The notes under the pieces were generated by a model. It worked only from the letters and a program-made list of their open reading frames with translations, was not told where the DNA came from and ran no database searches. Positions 18,601-26,246 of a DNA stretch of 64,000 nucleotides are shown piece after piece. Every line of letters starts with the position of its first letter. Position 1 is the stretch's first letter. The DNA comes from Paenibacillus sp. FSL W8-0426. Its GTDB lineage: Bacteria > Bacillota > Bacilli > Paenibacillales > Paenibacillaceae. The stretch covers positions 822,001-886,000 of the forward strand of contig NZ_CP150203.1 in assembly GCF_037969725.1 (NCBI RefSeq), given 5' to 3'. A program made the translations under genes and the position numbers.

Positions 18601-18814
18601 AGGCAGACCGATTGAGGCAGGAAAATCCTACTCCGTATATGTCGTGAGTGTCGCCAACGGGCAAGCAGCTACAGTGAGCTCCATATCGAGTCCTTCCAAT
18701 TCGGTGCAGTTTCCTTCCGCCCCTGCCAATCCAGCAGGAAGCGGGAACAGCGATTCTCCGGCTCCCGCTATAACTCCGCCTGCAACTGCAGCGCCGGAAT
18801 CCGGGACGCCTTAA
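15611..18814 (+). CDS. Stalk-domain (copper amine oxidase N-like) protein with seven tandem repeats
   Basis: 1067 residues, secreted. After a signal peptide (residues 1-34) comes a stalk domain of the copper-amine-oxidase N-terminal type (about 36-150, with GRVLVPLRSIFEGLDA and GNTMVPIRFVSEAFGE). Seven beta-rich repeats of about 125 residues follow, recognised by the YGDGRD..VSFNRP, YRIFVV, GSFNLS.AN and YRVFVMSV signatures. The later repeats diverge (GNGSD, GNASD). The C-terminus is Pro/Ala/Gly/Ser-rich with no SLH or LPXTG anchor. A cell-wall-associated adhesive or structural role is inferred. A weak RBS makes ATG 15611 uncertain. Confidence 0.85.
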   Translation: MKKAGGNQVKKVMSALAVSAMLMSALPAPAIDAAAPISIYINDSALKAPQPPVMKAGRVLVPLRSIFEGLDANVQYTNKTKTIKATRGDQEVILKLGSKTAYINGELTYLDVPASTIKGNTMVPIRFVSEAFGEKVYWNSRMQRVDIKTTTTPPPVDNTSYAAWNIYGTVSGNNGDGRDVTVSFTRPASENGVSEYRVMLVKTRDVNSFNESAATAVPSSNYTRVVPNGTNPKLTLNAQTRDVNGDLLSTTETYRLYVLTVGGSGNNYKNALAWSSQALKLSSVKTEVQAVNSLKIADVSDYGDGRDLEISFNQPSNTSNITYYRAFVVKAKDASSFNLAAANKVSSSNSTIIYKNNTTSVTSKLSSTSRDTSGELIKNGTSYVVYIMSVSANTASAESKLSTVSSSLTLGANTAAAPVITQVLDNSDYGDGRDIRVSFNRVSDESKVGSYRIFVVRNSVAGSFNLTTASNLSSSLYYQVNKTGGNITVSLPSNMRDTSGYSVTNLQDYRIYVMAVGNQQNNYTNALSSSSSVLRLATNANAPAVTNVAVADVSDYGDGRDLRVSFNRPSSEDNIASYRIYVVRNGNTGSFNLSAANASNNYIQVNKTGGNQSLTLPYYAVDTNGYTLTNGVSYRVFVMSVSTSGNTSQNALSSSSASITLSQNSAIAAPTNVVASDVGDSGNGSDLQVSFTRSVDETNVNHYRVFVVKADRAGSFNLSTANAINSANYTYVSKTGNNPTLKLSGTARDTDGQAIRNDVSYRVFVLAVNTNTSIANALSSGSTALTLTSVKAVSPATNVNVTVKNTGQAGNASDVTFNFSKPADESGISGYKAFIVPAGQVSSFNVASAERIGSYVDIAKSNAGSAIQLNSGHVDINGGTLVPGTKYNIFVMSVADSPARTSVLSAPSQEFTILAKAAEPVVADKVSGVSATVNNATTSIDVSFNRATNQTGISRYDVYLVRQGDTLNLGNTNIAGAVQTNSENPAFNITSSMKDSEGRPIEAGKSYSVYVVSVANGQAATVSSISSPSNSVQFPSAPANPAGSGNSDSPAPAITPPATAAPESGTP

Positions 18815-18842
18815 GCCTCAAGTCAATTTATTCAAATACAAT

Positions 18843-18871
18843 AAGCCCCTGTCCATTGGACGGGGGCTTTG
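18843..18871 (+). terminator. Terminator after the repeat protein
   Basis: AGCCCC.TGTCC pairs with GGAC.GGGGGCT, followed by a short TTTGT tract; moderate strength. Confidence 0.7.
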
Positions 18872-18976
18872 TGCTGTAAAAGGGCCATACCCAAAACAGT
18901 TCCTGAAACGCTTGCGGGCGGTACCCCGCCGGGAGATAATAAAGGGAAAAGAGCGTGGCCCGAAAGGAAGGATGAA

Positions 18977-19864
18977 ATGCTTGCATTTCGCTTGAGTAGG
19001 CTGCCGGATGCCCGGCTGCCTTTATATCTGTATTGCGTAGGTACCCATGAAGAGAGAGCGCTGATCAGAGCGGATGGCTTCCCGGTGTACCAACTGTTTT
19101 TGTCGCGGAGCGGAGAAGGGCAGCTTAACGTTTCCGGTGAGGGGACGTGGAAGGTAACCGCAGGACAATTGTTCGTGTTGGCCCCTGACAAGGGTTATGA
19201 GTATTGCCCGCGTTTCAAAACCGATTGGGAGCTGGGGTACATCGGCATCGGGGGCGATGCGGCAGCTTCCATCCTGCGGGCCGCAGGTTTGTTGCAATCG
19301 GGGCCCCGAACGCTGCATGATTTCGAGCAATTCTGGTCAAGAATGACGGCGCTATGGCACTCCTTGAATCAAGGTTTGGGACCGGATGCGTGTTGGGAAG
19401 TTTCGGCCATGCTGTACCAGCTCATTCTGGACTTGTCGCGTTGGATCGATGGGGAGCCAGAGAATGCAGCCAAGAGAACGGGACGGGTTGCCAAACCGGC
19501 AATCCAAGCAGGACTCCAGCATCTCGGCCAGTCTGACCCAAGGCAGGAGGCCTTTGACCGGGCGGTCGACTTGATGCATATGCATTACAGGGATGATTTG
19601 CTCCTGAAACATGTTGCGGAGGCCGTCGGCTATTCGGTGCAGCATCTTAACCGGATTTTCCATCAAAAGCATGGTATAACGGGACACCAGTACATGCAGC
19701 GCCTGCGTTTGCGCAAGGCGGCGGATTGGCTGAACGAGCATCCGCATGCCAGCGTGAAGCAGGCCGCCGAGACGATCGGCATGGAAGTGAACTATTTTAT
19801 CCGCATGTTCAAGCGGGAATTCGGGGAGACGCCGGGAAGATCCCACAGCCACGCAAGAGAATGA
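18977..19864 (+). CDS. AraC-family transcriptional regulator
   Basis: 295 residues. The N-terminal half looks like a cupin-type AraC sensor (residues about 20-100, with GEGQLNVSGEGTW and GQLFVLAPDKGYEY). The C-terminal about 100 residues hold two helix-turn-helix units (VAEAVGYSVQHLNRIFHQK and AAETIGMEVNYFIRMFKREFG). ATG 18977 follows AAGGAAGG. Frames reaching back to 18869 would overlap the upstream terminator and are unlikely. It is probably a sugar-responsive activator; the target is unknown. Confidence 0.88.
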   Translation: MLAFRLSRLPDARLPLYLYCVGTHEERALIRADGFPVYQLFLSRSGEGQLNVSGEGTWKVTAGQLFVLAPDKGYEYCPRFKTDWELGYIGIGGDAAASILRAAGLLQSGPRTLHDFEQFWSRMTALWHSLNQGLGPDACWEVSAMLYQLILDLSRWIDGEPENAAKRTGRVAKPAIQAGLQHLGQSDPRQEAFDRAVDLMHMHYRDDLLLKHVAEAVGYSVQHLNRIFHQKHGITGHQYMQRLRLRKAADWLNEHPHASVKQAAETIGMEVNYFIRMFKREFGETPGRSHSHARE

Positions 19865-19946
19865 ATACGGCCTGCGAGAAAGAATATGAACACCTAGGTG
19901 GCATCGCAAACAAACGGGCGGACATCCGCGCCTCCTGCGGGATCAG

Positions 19947-19977
19947 AAAAGGCTGCCGAGTTCCCGGCAGCCTTCTT
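19947..19977 (-). terminator. Terminator between convergent genes
   Basis: AAGGCTGCCG/CGGCAGCCTT stem with a six-base loop. On the minus strand it is followed by TTTTC and ends the DUF1129-like gene; it may also stop the AraC gene transcript. Confidence 0.8.
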
Positions 19978-19984
19978 ACAAACA

Positions 19985-20806
19985 CTATAGCTTCTTGTTC
20001 CCGAAGATCGGTCTCAAGGTAAACAGTCCCGCCAAGCCGATCAGCAAGCTGACCCATGGCGGGAGCCAAAAGACCGGAAAGCTGTCACGCAGCGGGTATC
20101 CCACGAACAAAACAACGAGCACGATGGCGATATAGATCGCGATGCCGCGAAGATTGACTTGCGGACGGGTCGTCAGGTCAGCGCCTTCGTCATCCGGTCG
20201 CTCCGCCAGCCGGCGCAGCGTTTCCACGAGAGCGATGCCGCCTACAGCCGCGACGATCAGCGTGAACAGGCTGATGTGGCTGAACGGTTCCGTATCTCCG
20301 TCGGTCCAGCCCATGAACAGCCCTGCTGCGCCCTGCATCAGCAGTACGACCGAAATGGCCGCCCATGCGATCATGATATACCATTTGAGCGTACGTTTCG
20401 TTCGAGCAGGAGGTTCGGCATCGTCTTGTTCTCCATCGTTTTCCTCGTATTGCTCGGGTTCGGGCGTCCACGTTTGGCTCAGAGAGTTCTTCATGTTTCC
20501 GTACCGAGTTACGGGAGCTGTCGTCATTTCTTCCACGGTGCTGTCTTCTGCACCAAGGCGCGCAAATATATCTTTTTCCAGATCTTCGGCATATCGCGCG
20601 CGAGCGGACTCGCCGTTCTTCTGGGCTTGCACGATCGCTTTGCCTTCTTCGAGAATCCATTCTTCCTGCGTTTTCTCGTCAACAGGGGTTTGGCGCGCAA
20701 TGTCGCTGATCTGGTTGTACAATTTTGCATTTTCGGGAGTCATTTGGCTTAGTTCGGTAATTTGCCGATTCTGTAATTCTTTAAGCTTCTTATAAGAAAT
20801 CCTCAA
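19985..20806 (-). CDS. DUF1129-like membrane protein
   Basis: 273 residues from a TTG start at 20806 (MRISYKKLKEL), six bases after AGGAGGAG. The N-terminal cytosolic part (to about residue 125) is helical and charged, with LTPEN-like and GESARARY segments resembling the N-terminus of DUF1129 proteins. Four membrane segments follow (about 140-160, 175-195, 220-240, 248-265). No catalytic motif is seen and the function is unknown. An upstream 24-base extension of the frame is less likely because it spans the RBS. Confidence 0.7.
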   Translation of the reverse strand: MRISYKKLKELQNRQITELSQMTPENAKLYNQISDIARQTPVDEKTQEEWILEEGKAIVQAQKNGESARARYAEDLEKDIFARLGAEDSTVEEMTTAPVTRYGNMKNSLSQTWTPEPEQYEENDGEQDDAEPPARTKRTLKWYIMIAWAAISVVLLMQGAAGLFMGWTDGDTEPFSHISLFTLIVAAVGGIALVETLRRLAERPDDEGADLTTRPQVNLRGIAIYIAIVLVVLFVGYPLRDSFPVFWLPPWVSLLIGLAGLFTLRPIFGNKKL

Positions 20807-20899
20807 TGATTGCTCCTCCTGTCTAAACACGCTACGGTATCCGGGTTAGGCAACCCTGACGATATTTTAGTATACGGGAAGGGCTCTCATTTCGCAAAG

Positions 20900-21019
20900 T
20901 CATTCCTTATAGAAAAGCTGTTTGTGATTCACCCACAGGCCGATGAAGGCCAGTACGACACAGGTGCAAAGAAGTGTCAGTTTGCCGTGGCTGCGGATCC
21001 ATTCGATGAGATGTTCCAT
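20900..21019 (-). CDS. Small membrane protein, 39 residues
   Basis: Short frame starting MEHLIEWIRSHGKL with AAAGGA eight bases before the ATG. A single hydrophobic segment covers about residues 14-30 (LTLLCTCVVLAFIGLWV) and the tail is basic. The layout (amphipathic start, one membrane span, charged tail) is plausible for a small membrane protein. The region is otherwise empty. Not identified; the support is the RBS and the protein-like composition only. Confidence 0.45.
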   Translation of the reverse strand: MEHLIEWIRSHGKLTLLCTCVVLAFIGLWVNHKQLFYKE

Positions 21020-21232
21020 GATTCAAATCCTTTCGCCCGAAATCACCGGGTTCGAAAAACCGGCTTCGTTGTCGCTTTCCGTTGATGTATAGAATTCCCG
21101 AAATACTGGCAGAGATATACCTGTACATGGAACGTATTGTATCAATATGGTGAAACGTGAATAAAGAACGGCCGCTTCCTGCACAATATAAGCAATTTCC
21201 AACAGAATTCAGGGATGGGAGCGTGCGACAGG

Positions 21233-21460
21233 ATGAATCAGAATCATAGCGAATTGACCCGCCGGCTGCTGCTGAACAGCAATTCCCGAGGCGTCAAGGA
21301 TGAAGTGATTCCTATGGGAGCGGAAGATGCCGAACTGGCTGGCGAATTAACGGAAGATGGCATCCATCAAGAAAGCATTTGGAGCAGTTTGGATGATGCG
21401 GCAGATGATTGGCAGGGACGGGTGGAAACGCATGAGATGTTCCGTCGGAGCTACGAGTAA
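21233..21460 (+). CDS. Small hydrophilic hypothetical protein
   Basis: 75 residues from ATG 21233 (MNQNHSELTRRLLLNSNSRG); an ATG at 21215 in frame would add six residues. It is acidic and soluble, with no signal peptide or membrane segment, ending WQGRVETHEMFRRSYE. GGGAG lies about 11 bases upstream. A proper terminator follows 26 bases after the stop, which supports a real transcription unit. Not identified. Confidence 0.6.
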   Translation: MNQNHSELTRRLLLNSNSRGVKDEVIPMGAEDAELAGELTEDGIHQESIWSSLDDAADDWQGRVETHEMFRRSYE

Positions 21461-21485
21461 CCGGTAAGACTTCGGATCGGGTAGG

Positions 21486-21509
21486 GCCAGCTGACAAGCT
21501 GGCTTTTTT
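21486..21509 (+). terminator. Terminator after the 75-residue gene
   Basis: GCCAGC/GCTGGC stem with a six-base loop followed by TTTTTT. Confidence 0.85.
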
Positions 21510-21721
21510 GCTATGGCCATAAAGTGATCCCGGATCGAGAATATTCAATTCCTGCAGGCCATTGCCGATAAAAGACGAATACAAAACCAACAAAACAAGC
21601 GATGCTTTCGTTGACTTTGTGCAGTGTACAATGATAATATACAGTTAACTTCTTTAATTCACATTAAACTCATCGGATTTATATATTATGAAATTGGAAT
21701 TTGTGGAAAGGGGCAAGCGAT

Positions 21722-22555
21722 ATGGAGCGTCAGATCAGCATACGTCATGGGCAGGAGGAGCTTACGGCCACCATTCATTATCCGGTCGTTCAGGACATCA
21801 AGGAGGTTAACGCGCAGCAGAAACGCGTACCGCTCGCGGTGATCTGTCATGGGTTCGTGGGCAGCCGGATCGGCGTGGACCGCCTGTTCGTCAAGACCGG
21901 GCGCGAACTGGCCGAAGACGGGTATCTGGTTCTGCGCTTTGACTACATCGGGTGTGGGGAGAGCAGTGGCGAATACGGCGCGGAAGGCCTTGAATCGATG
22001 ATTGCCCAGACGCGCTCCGTGCTGGATTATGCGGTAAACTGCAGTGACGTTGACCCTAGCCGCATCACCTTGATCGGACATAGCTTGGGCGGCGCGGTTG
22101 CGCTGTTGACGGCCATTCGCGATAAACGGGTCAAAAATCTCGTAATGTGGTCTGCCGTAGGCTATCCTTTCAACGATATTGTGAAAATCACCGGACGCGA
22201 CGTGTACGATGATGGAGTGAAGCATGGTCATGCGGACTATTTGGGATACAAATTCACGCCGCGATTCTTCGAATCGCTCGCCGAGCATCAGCCGTTTCAG
22301 GAAGCGGTCAAATTCAACGGAGATGTTCTGGTCGTTCACGGCACGTCCGACGACGTTATCCCGGTGGATTATGCGTTTCTGTATCAAAAGGTATTTTGGA
22401 TGCGTCAGGAAGGACGCTGCGACAAGGAGATCATTTTCCAGGGAGACCATACGTTCTCGTCCGGCAAAGAGCGGGAGCAGTTGATTAACCGTACCAGGGA
22501 GTGGCTTGGCGAACGCCAGAAGATCGAACAGGATTGGCAGCACTGGATGATCTGA
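21722..22555 (+). CDS. Alpha/beta hydrolase, serine aminopeptidase-like (Hydrolase_4)
   Basis: 277 residues. AVICHGFVGSRIG (oxyanion hole), LRFDYIGCGESSGEY and the nucleophile elbow LIGHSLGGAVAL are clear. The acid Asp lies in VHGTSDDVIP and the His in FQGDHTFSS. It resembles the acyl-ester and feruloyl-esterase-like YtmA/Est family. Cytoplasmic. ATG 21722 follows GGAAAGGGG. The substrate cannot be read from the sequence. Confidence 0.88.
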   Translation: MERQISIRHGQEELTATIHYPVVQDIKEVNAQQKRVPLAVICHGFVGSRIGVDRLFVKTGRELAEDGYLVLRFDYIGCGESSGEYGAEGLESMIAQTRSVLDYAVNCSDVDPSRITLIGHSLGGAVALLTAIRDKRVKNLVMWSAVGYPFNDIVKITGRDVYDDGVKHGHADYLGYKFTPRFFESLAEHQPFQEAVKFNGDVLVVHGTSDDVIPVDYAFLYQKVFWMRQEGRCDKEIIFQGDHTFSSGKEREQLINRTREWLGERQKIEQDWQHWMI

Positions 22556-22643
22556 TTGCAGAGATGAAACAGGTCCTGAATGCATCAACAAGATGAATGG
22601 AGTGTATCACGGGCTCGGCTTGGCGGCTCCAGGGGATGTAAGC

Positions 22644-22672
22644 TTGGAAAAGCGCCTTCTTCGCGGTAAAAT
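22644..22672 (+). promoter_or_regulatory. SigA promoter of the DODA-type gene
   Basis: TTGGAA (22644-22649), 17-base spacer and TAAAAT (22667-22672), about 40 bases before the start codon. Confidence 0.6.
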
Positions 22673-22713
22673 AGAAGAGTAACCATTCTATCCGTGTCTG
22701 GAGGTTGGCAGCA

Positions 22714-23499
22714 ATGACATTACCCGCATTATTCATTGCACATGCTTCCCCCGCCCTGGCGGTGGAAAGCAACGACTACACTCGTTTCCTGAACCAGCTT
22801 GGAGAGAGGCTGCCGGCTCCGAAGGCTATCGTGGCATTCACGGCCCATTGGGATTGTCCCGAACCGTCCGTGACCATGGACGAAACGCATCGGACTTTGC
22901 ATGACTTTTACGGATTTCCAGCAGATATGTATGATCTCGATTATCCAGCCCTTGGCATGCCAAGCCTGGCCAATGAGATTTGTGCGCTGTTTGCACGAAG
23001 CAACTTGCAGCATCTTCCGATCACCGGGCGTGGGCTTGATCATGGCGTATGGGTTCCGCTTTTGCATATGTACCCGAAGGCTAACATTCCGGTCGTGGCC
23101 GTATCCGTCGATTCCTTGCGTTCCCCGCAGGAGCAGTATGATATTGGTCGGATGCTGGAGCAGCTGAGGCATGATGACGTGTTGATCGTAGGCAGCGGGG
23201 GAATGGTGCATAACCTGCGTCTGCTTGGCGACAGCGAAGAACCGCAGGATTGGGCGGTGGAATTTGACGATTGGATGGGACAGCGGCTCGAGCAATGGAA
23301 TACGAGGGAGCTGTTTCAGTACGACAAAAAAGCCCCGCATGCTCGCATGGCCGTACCTTCCTATGGAACGGAGCATCTGGCGCCATTGTTCTATGCCATG
23401 GGCACGGCAGATATGACGCGCAAGGCGAAAAGGCTGTTTCAAGCCTACTCCCACGGAACGCTTAGTCTGAATTGCTGGCAGTTCGGCGACGACGCATAA
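22714..23499 (+). CDS. DODA-type extradiol dioxygenase (LigB family)
   Basis: 261 residues, class III extradiol ring-cleavage dioxygenase family (4,5-DOPA dioxygenase-like, YgiD). Candidate zinc or iron ligands are His in FIAHASPAL (residue 9), His in AFTAHWD, His in GLDHGVWVPL and His in YGTEHLAPLF. The conserved GSGGMVHNL segment is present. ATG 22714 follows GGAGG. It probably acts on a catechol-like substrate; the physiological one is unknown. Confidence 0.9.
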   Translation: MTLPALFIAHASPALAVESNDYTRFLNQLGERLPAPKAIVAFTAHWDCPEPSVTMDETHRTLHDFYGFPADMYDLDYPALGMPSLANEICALFARSNLQHLPITGRGLDHGVWVPLLHMYPKANIPVVAVSVDSLRSPQEQYDIGRMLEQLRHDDVLIVGSGGMVHNLRLLGDSEEPQDWAVEFDDWMGQRLEQWNTRELFQYDKKAPHARMAVPSYGTEHLAPLFYAMGTADMTRKAKRLFQAYSHGTLSLNCWQFGDDA

Positions 23500-23577
23500 C
23501 TTGGAGCAGACGACAGGGAATATGTGGAAACAGACCGCGTTGCGTAGGATGGACTCCAACAAAATGACATTGATCTT

Positions 23578-23624
23578 GTAAAAAGGTTCCGATCCCATTC
23601 ATCAAGAAGGGCGGAACCTTTTTT
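23578..23624 (+). terminator. Terminator after the DODA-type gene
   Basis: AAAAAGGTTCCG pairs with CGGAACCTTTTTT around a 20-base loop, ending in a T-tract. Confidence 0.85.
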
Positions 23625-23633
23625 GGCGTTGGA

Positions 23634-23849
23634 TCAAGACTTTCGAATCTCGAAAAATTCGCAGTCGGTACGGGCGTGATAGGCGAGATCGCTTACGCTG
23701 GATTGAATGACGATGGTGTTGCTGTCAAAACGAATGATAATGCCGCCGGAATCGATCTGATGATTGTCTTTGAAAACACGAATTCGGTGCTGGCGATCCA
23801 TCGCTTCCTGAAAATCGGCATCCGTCTCAAGACGGCGGTTAATGGCCAT
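23634..23849 (-). CDS. Conserved-looking 71-residue protein
   Basis: Start ATG at 23849, with AAAGGAG eight bases upstream. The first 17 residues are helical and the rest alternates in a beta-rich pattern (HRIRVFKDNHQIDSGGIIIR, NTIVIQSS, CEFFEIRKS), which suggests a small barrel, perhaps nucleic-acid binding. No family recognised. It lies between two terminators as a single gene. Confidence 0.65.
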   Translation of the reverse strand: MAINRRLETDADFQEAMDRQHRIRVFKDNHQIDSGGIIIRFDSNTIVIQSSVSDLAYHARTDCEFFEIRKS

Positions 23850-23980
23850 GTTTGCTGCTCCTTTGGCTTGTCTGGTATATGTTCATCATAATATGTCTTT
23901 CTACAGAGGGCAAATGCATACGGGTCAATCCATCTGCGTCGGGAGAAAGCTGGCCTTGGCGAAAGTAAGCTCGAATTCAT

Positions 23981-24013
23981 AAAAAAGCCCTGCTCCGAAG
24001 TGGAGCAGGACTT
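23981..24013 (-). terminator. Terminator of the DoxX gene
   Basis: On the minus strand AGTCCTGCTCC pairs with GGAGCAGGGCT and is followed by TTTTTT. Confidence 0.9.
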
Positions 24014-24029
24014 CCGTATTATTTATGGG

Positions 24030-24563
24030 TTACGCTGTTTTTTGTGCGCTGCTTATGGTTGGTGTATCTTTTGGACCTTTGTTGCGAGTGAACAATCCGC
24101 GGAGGTAAGGCAGTACCCAACGATCCAGGCCGATTTTACCAGCATTTGCGCCAGCGACAACCAGGAAGATTTCCATCAGTACCAATTGGGCGTTCGTGCT
24201 CACGGTGCCCGAGAAGAGGAACGCGAAGTTCATGACCATTCCCATCAGCGCTGCCAGCGTTGTGAAGCATCCGAGGATGAGGCCGACACCGACGAGGAAT
24301 TCACCGAGCGGGATCAGGAAGTCGAACAATCCTGCATTCGGAATCGCGAATTTCTCAAGGAACGTTCCCCACCAAGCTTGCACTGCGGGATGGTCACCCG
24401 TTGTTTTTTCCAAAGCGCCTTGCAGGAACCCGCCTGCCGCGAATCCGCCGGTCAATTTTTCCCAACCGTGGGTCATCCAGTCGTAACCGATGTAAACCCG
24501 AAGCACCGTCAAAATCCACATTGCCACTTTATTCTCTCTAAGCCATACGTTGAAGCTGAACAT
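24030..24563 (-). CDS. DoxX-family membrane protein
   Basis: 177 residues with four predicted membrane segments (about 14-32, 80-100, 105-125, 130-150). The family signature RVYIGYDWMTHGWEKLTGGF is near the N-terminus. DoxX proteins such as CatD and MhqP belong to redox or thiol-stress membrane complexes in Bacillus and Mycobacterium. ATG 24563 follows GGAG by eight bases; a frame extension of three codons is possible. An Fnr/CRP-type site lies at -41.5 of a likely promoter, so oxygen-dependent control is predicted. Confidence 0.88.
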   Translation of the reverse strand: MFSFNVWLRENKVAMWILTVLRVYIGYDWMTHGWEKLTGGFAAGGFLQGALEKTTGDHPAVQAWWGTFLEKFAIPNAGLFDFLIPLGEFLVGVGLILGCFTTLAALMGMVMNFAFLFSGTVSTNAQLVLMEIFLVVAGANAGKIGLDRWVLPYLRGLFTRNKGPKDTPTISSAQKTA

Positions 24564-24633
24564 ATAAACCACTCCTTCATGGGATGTATTGAATTTTTTT
24601 GTTTTTTGGTTTCTCTAAAGTGATCACCTTTGA

Positions 24634-24684
24634 TGTCTTTATTGTATAGTTCCAACGTCATTTTGTTTGTGATTAAAATCACAA
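24634..24684 (-). promoter_or_regulatory. Fnr/CRP-type box and promoter of the DoxX gene
   Basis: TTGTGATTAAAATCACAA at 24667-24684 contains TGTGA-N6-TCACA, the Fnr/CRP consensus. On the minus strand TACAAT (24646 down to 24641) is a good -10. This puts the start near 24634 and the box centre at -41.5, the position of class II activators. The -35 is poor, as expected for an activated promoter. Confidence 0.65.
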
Positions 24685-24915
24685 TCTAATTCAAATTTTA
24701 AGTAAGGACGTTTTAGTTCACATTTTATCCACATTGTTGTTCGTTTCCTGCGTTTCATTTCAAAGATTCAAGGGTAGACAATCCCGCCTAAAGCGAAGAC
24801 AAACCGGGCCGTCTGTGATTAAATGGAAAGAAATACGTGGTAATGGCGATCCGCATCGAGATTGGAGCACCCGGAAATGGAAGCCATATTTCAAACCATC
24901 GGGAGGGACCATCGA

Positions 24916-25980
24916 TTGAAGTTATGGAAATGGAATAAAAGCAGAACAGCCGCGTCGCTGCTCATTGTCGCCTTGAGTCTGTCCGCCTGCCAAAACAAGG
25001 AGCTTGCGCAGCCGACGCCGGAGCCGGTGCCTGCTCCCGTTCAGGAAGAACAGGTGCCGGAAGAGGAGCCAGCGGCGAAGTTCAAGGCACCATTGACGGG
25101 GTTGCCCAGCGACGAAGCGATTACCCGCCGACCGCTGGCCGTTATGATCAACAATGCGCCGGCCGCTCGTCCCCAATCCGGGCTTAGCTCCGCCGACATT
25201 ATCATGGAAGTGCTTGCAGAAGGCGGAATTACGCGGTATATCGCCATTTTTCAAAGCGAAGGCGCAGATGAAACCGTGGGACCCGTGCGCAGCATCCGTC
25301 CGTATCTAATAGAGCTGGGGGAGAGTTATGACGGAGTGCTGATTCATGCAGGCGGCAGTCCGGAGGCGTATTCCATTTTGCAGAAGCAGCAAAAGCAGCA
25401 TATGGACGAAATTTCGAACGGGGGCCCCTATTTCTGGCGTTCTTCCGATCGCAAGGCCCCGCACAACCTGTACACTTCATCGGACAAGCTAAGGGAAGGC
25501 CTGCAGAAAAAAGGGTATGACCATGACAGCCTATCTCCGGTTTACCTCTACAATGAAGAAGGCTCTACGGCTGCGAGCGAAGAAGCAGCGGCGTTTGACG
25601 TGAAATATTTGCTCGATAGTTACCGCGTGACGTATGAATATGATGAAGTTAGCGGACGATATATGAGACTGGTCAACGGGAAGGCCGATGTGGATCAGGA
25701 TAACGGCGAGCAGCTCGGTGCTGCCAATATCATCGTGGCGGGCGCCGATCACAAAGTGCTCGATAGCGTGGGCAGATTGTCCGTCGACGTGGATCAGGGC
25801 GGCGAAGCGATGTTGTTCCAAAAAGGAAAAATGATTCAGGGTCAGTGGGTCAGAAAGTCAGGGGATATTATTCGTTTTATTTATAATGGAAAAGAAGCCA
25901 ATTTGATCCCGGGGAAAACGTTCATCTCCATCGTGCCGAATTCGCCTGATTTTGCAGGACACGTTCAAGTGAAACAATGA
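24916..25980 (+). CDS. YerB-like lipoprotein (DUF3048)
   Basis: 354 residues from TTG 24916, nine bases after GGGAGGG. The lipoprotein signal peptide ends at lipobox LSAC (Cys about residue 25), followed by a Pro/Glu-rich linker. The DUF3048 region contains RPLAVMINNAPAARPQSGL, IRPYLIELGESYDG and a second conserved part starting AAFDVKYLLDSYRVTYEYDE. The protein is exported and membrane-anchored; the molecular function of the family is unknown. An in-frame start at 24862 lacks an RBS. Confidence 0.88.
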   Translation: MKLWKWNKSRTAASLLIVALSLSACQNKELAQPTPEPVPAPVQEEQVPEEEPAAKFKAPLTGLPSDEAITRRPLAVMINNAPAARPQSGLSSADIIMEVLAEGGITRYIAIFQSEGADETVGPVRSIRPYLIELGESYDGVLIHAGGSPEAYSILQKQQKQHMDEISNGGPYFWRSSDRKAPHNLYTSSDKLREGLQKKGYDHDSLSPVYLYNEEGSTAASEEAAAFDVKYLLDSYRVTYEYDEVSGRYMRLVNGKADVDQDNGEQLGAANIIVAGADHKVLDSVGRLSVDVDQGGEAMLFQKGKMIQGQWVRKSGDIIRFIYNGKEANLIPGKTFISIVPNSPDFAGHVQVKQ

Positions 25981-26048
25981 AAAACCGTATCGCAATGTCG
26001 AAAAATATAATGTCGAATAATGTAAAATAATGACTTTGGGTGGAGAAG

Positions 26049-26074
26049 TGTAAACGCAGTGTAAAATGTGAACA
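26049..26074 (-). promoter_or_regulatory. Possible PhoP direct repeats upstream of the Pit genes
   Basis: On the minus strand TTTACA-N5-TTTACA (26065 to 26049), with a further TGTTCA nearby, matches the spacing of PhoP boxes (TTAACA-N5-TTAACA-like). The orientation is opposite to the downstream phosphate transporter genes, so repression or a chance match are both possible. The rest of 25981-26246 is AT-rich leader with no gene. Confidence 0.35.
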
Positions 26075-26246
26075 TCATTTTTCCACTCTTTCCATATTAT
26101 TAAGATTCATTTCAGAAATGTGTGATAAGAATATAAAAAAGGATCGCAGGTTTTGTACAAACCGTGAAACAAATATGATAAGATAGCAAAGGTTGTCATT
26201 TCATGTTTCAAGGTTATCAGCATTTTCTCGTAAAGGGGATAGAACG

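Noticed and set aside
18869..18976. Longer N-terminus of the AraC regulator
   Set aside because: It would overlap the upstream terminator and lacks an RBS, while ATG 18977 follows AAGGAAGG.
20907..21128. 73-codon minus-strand frame overlapping the 39-residue candidate
   Set aside because: It is Arg/His-rich with no plausible start signal. The shorter frame has an RBS and a membrane-protein composition.
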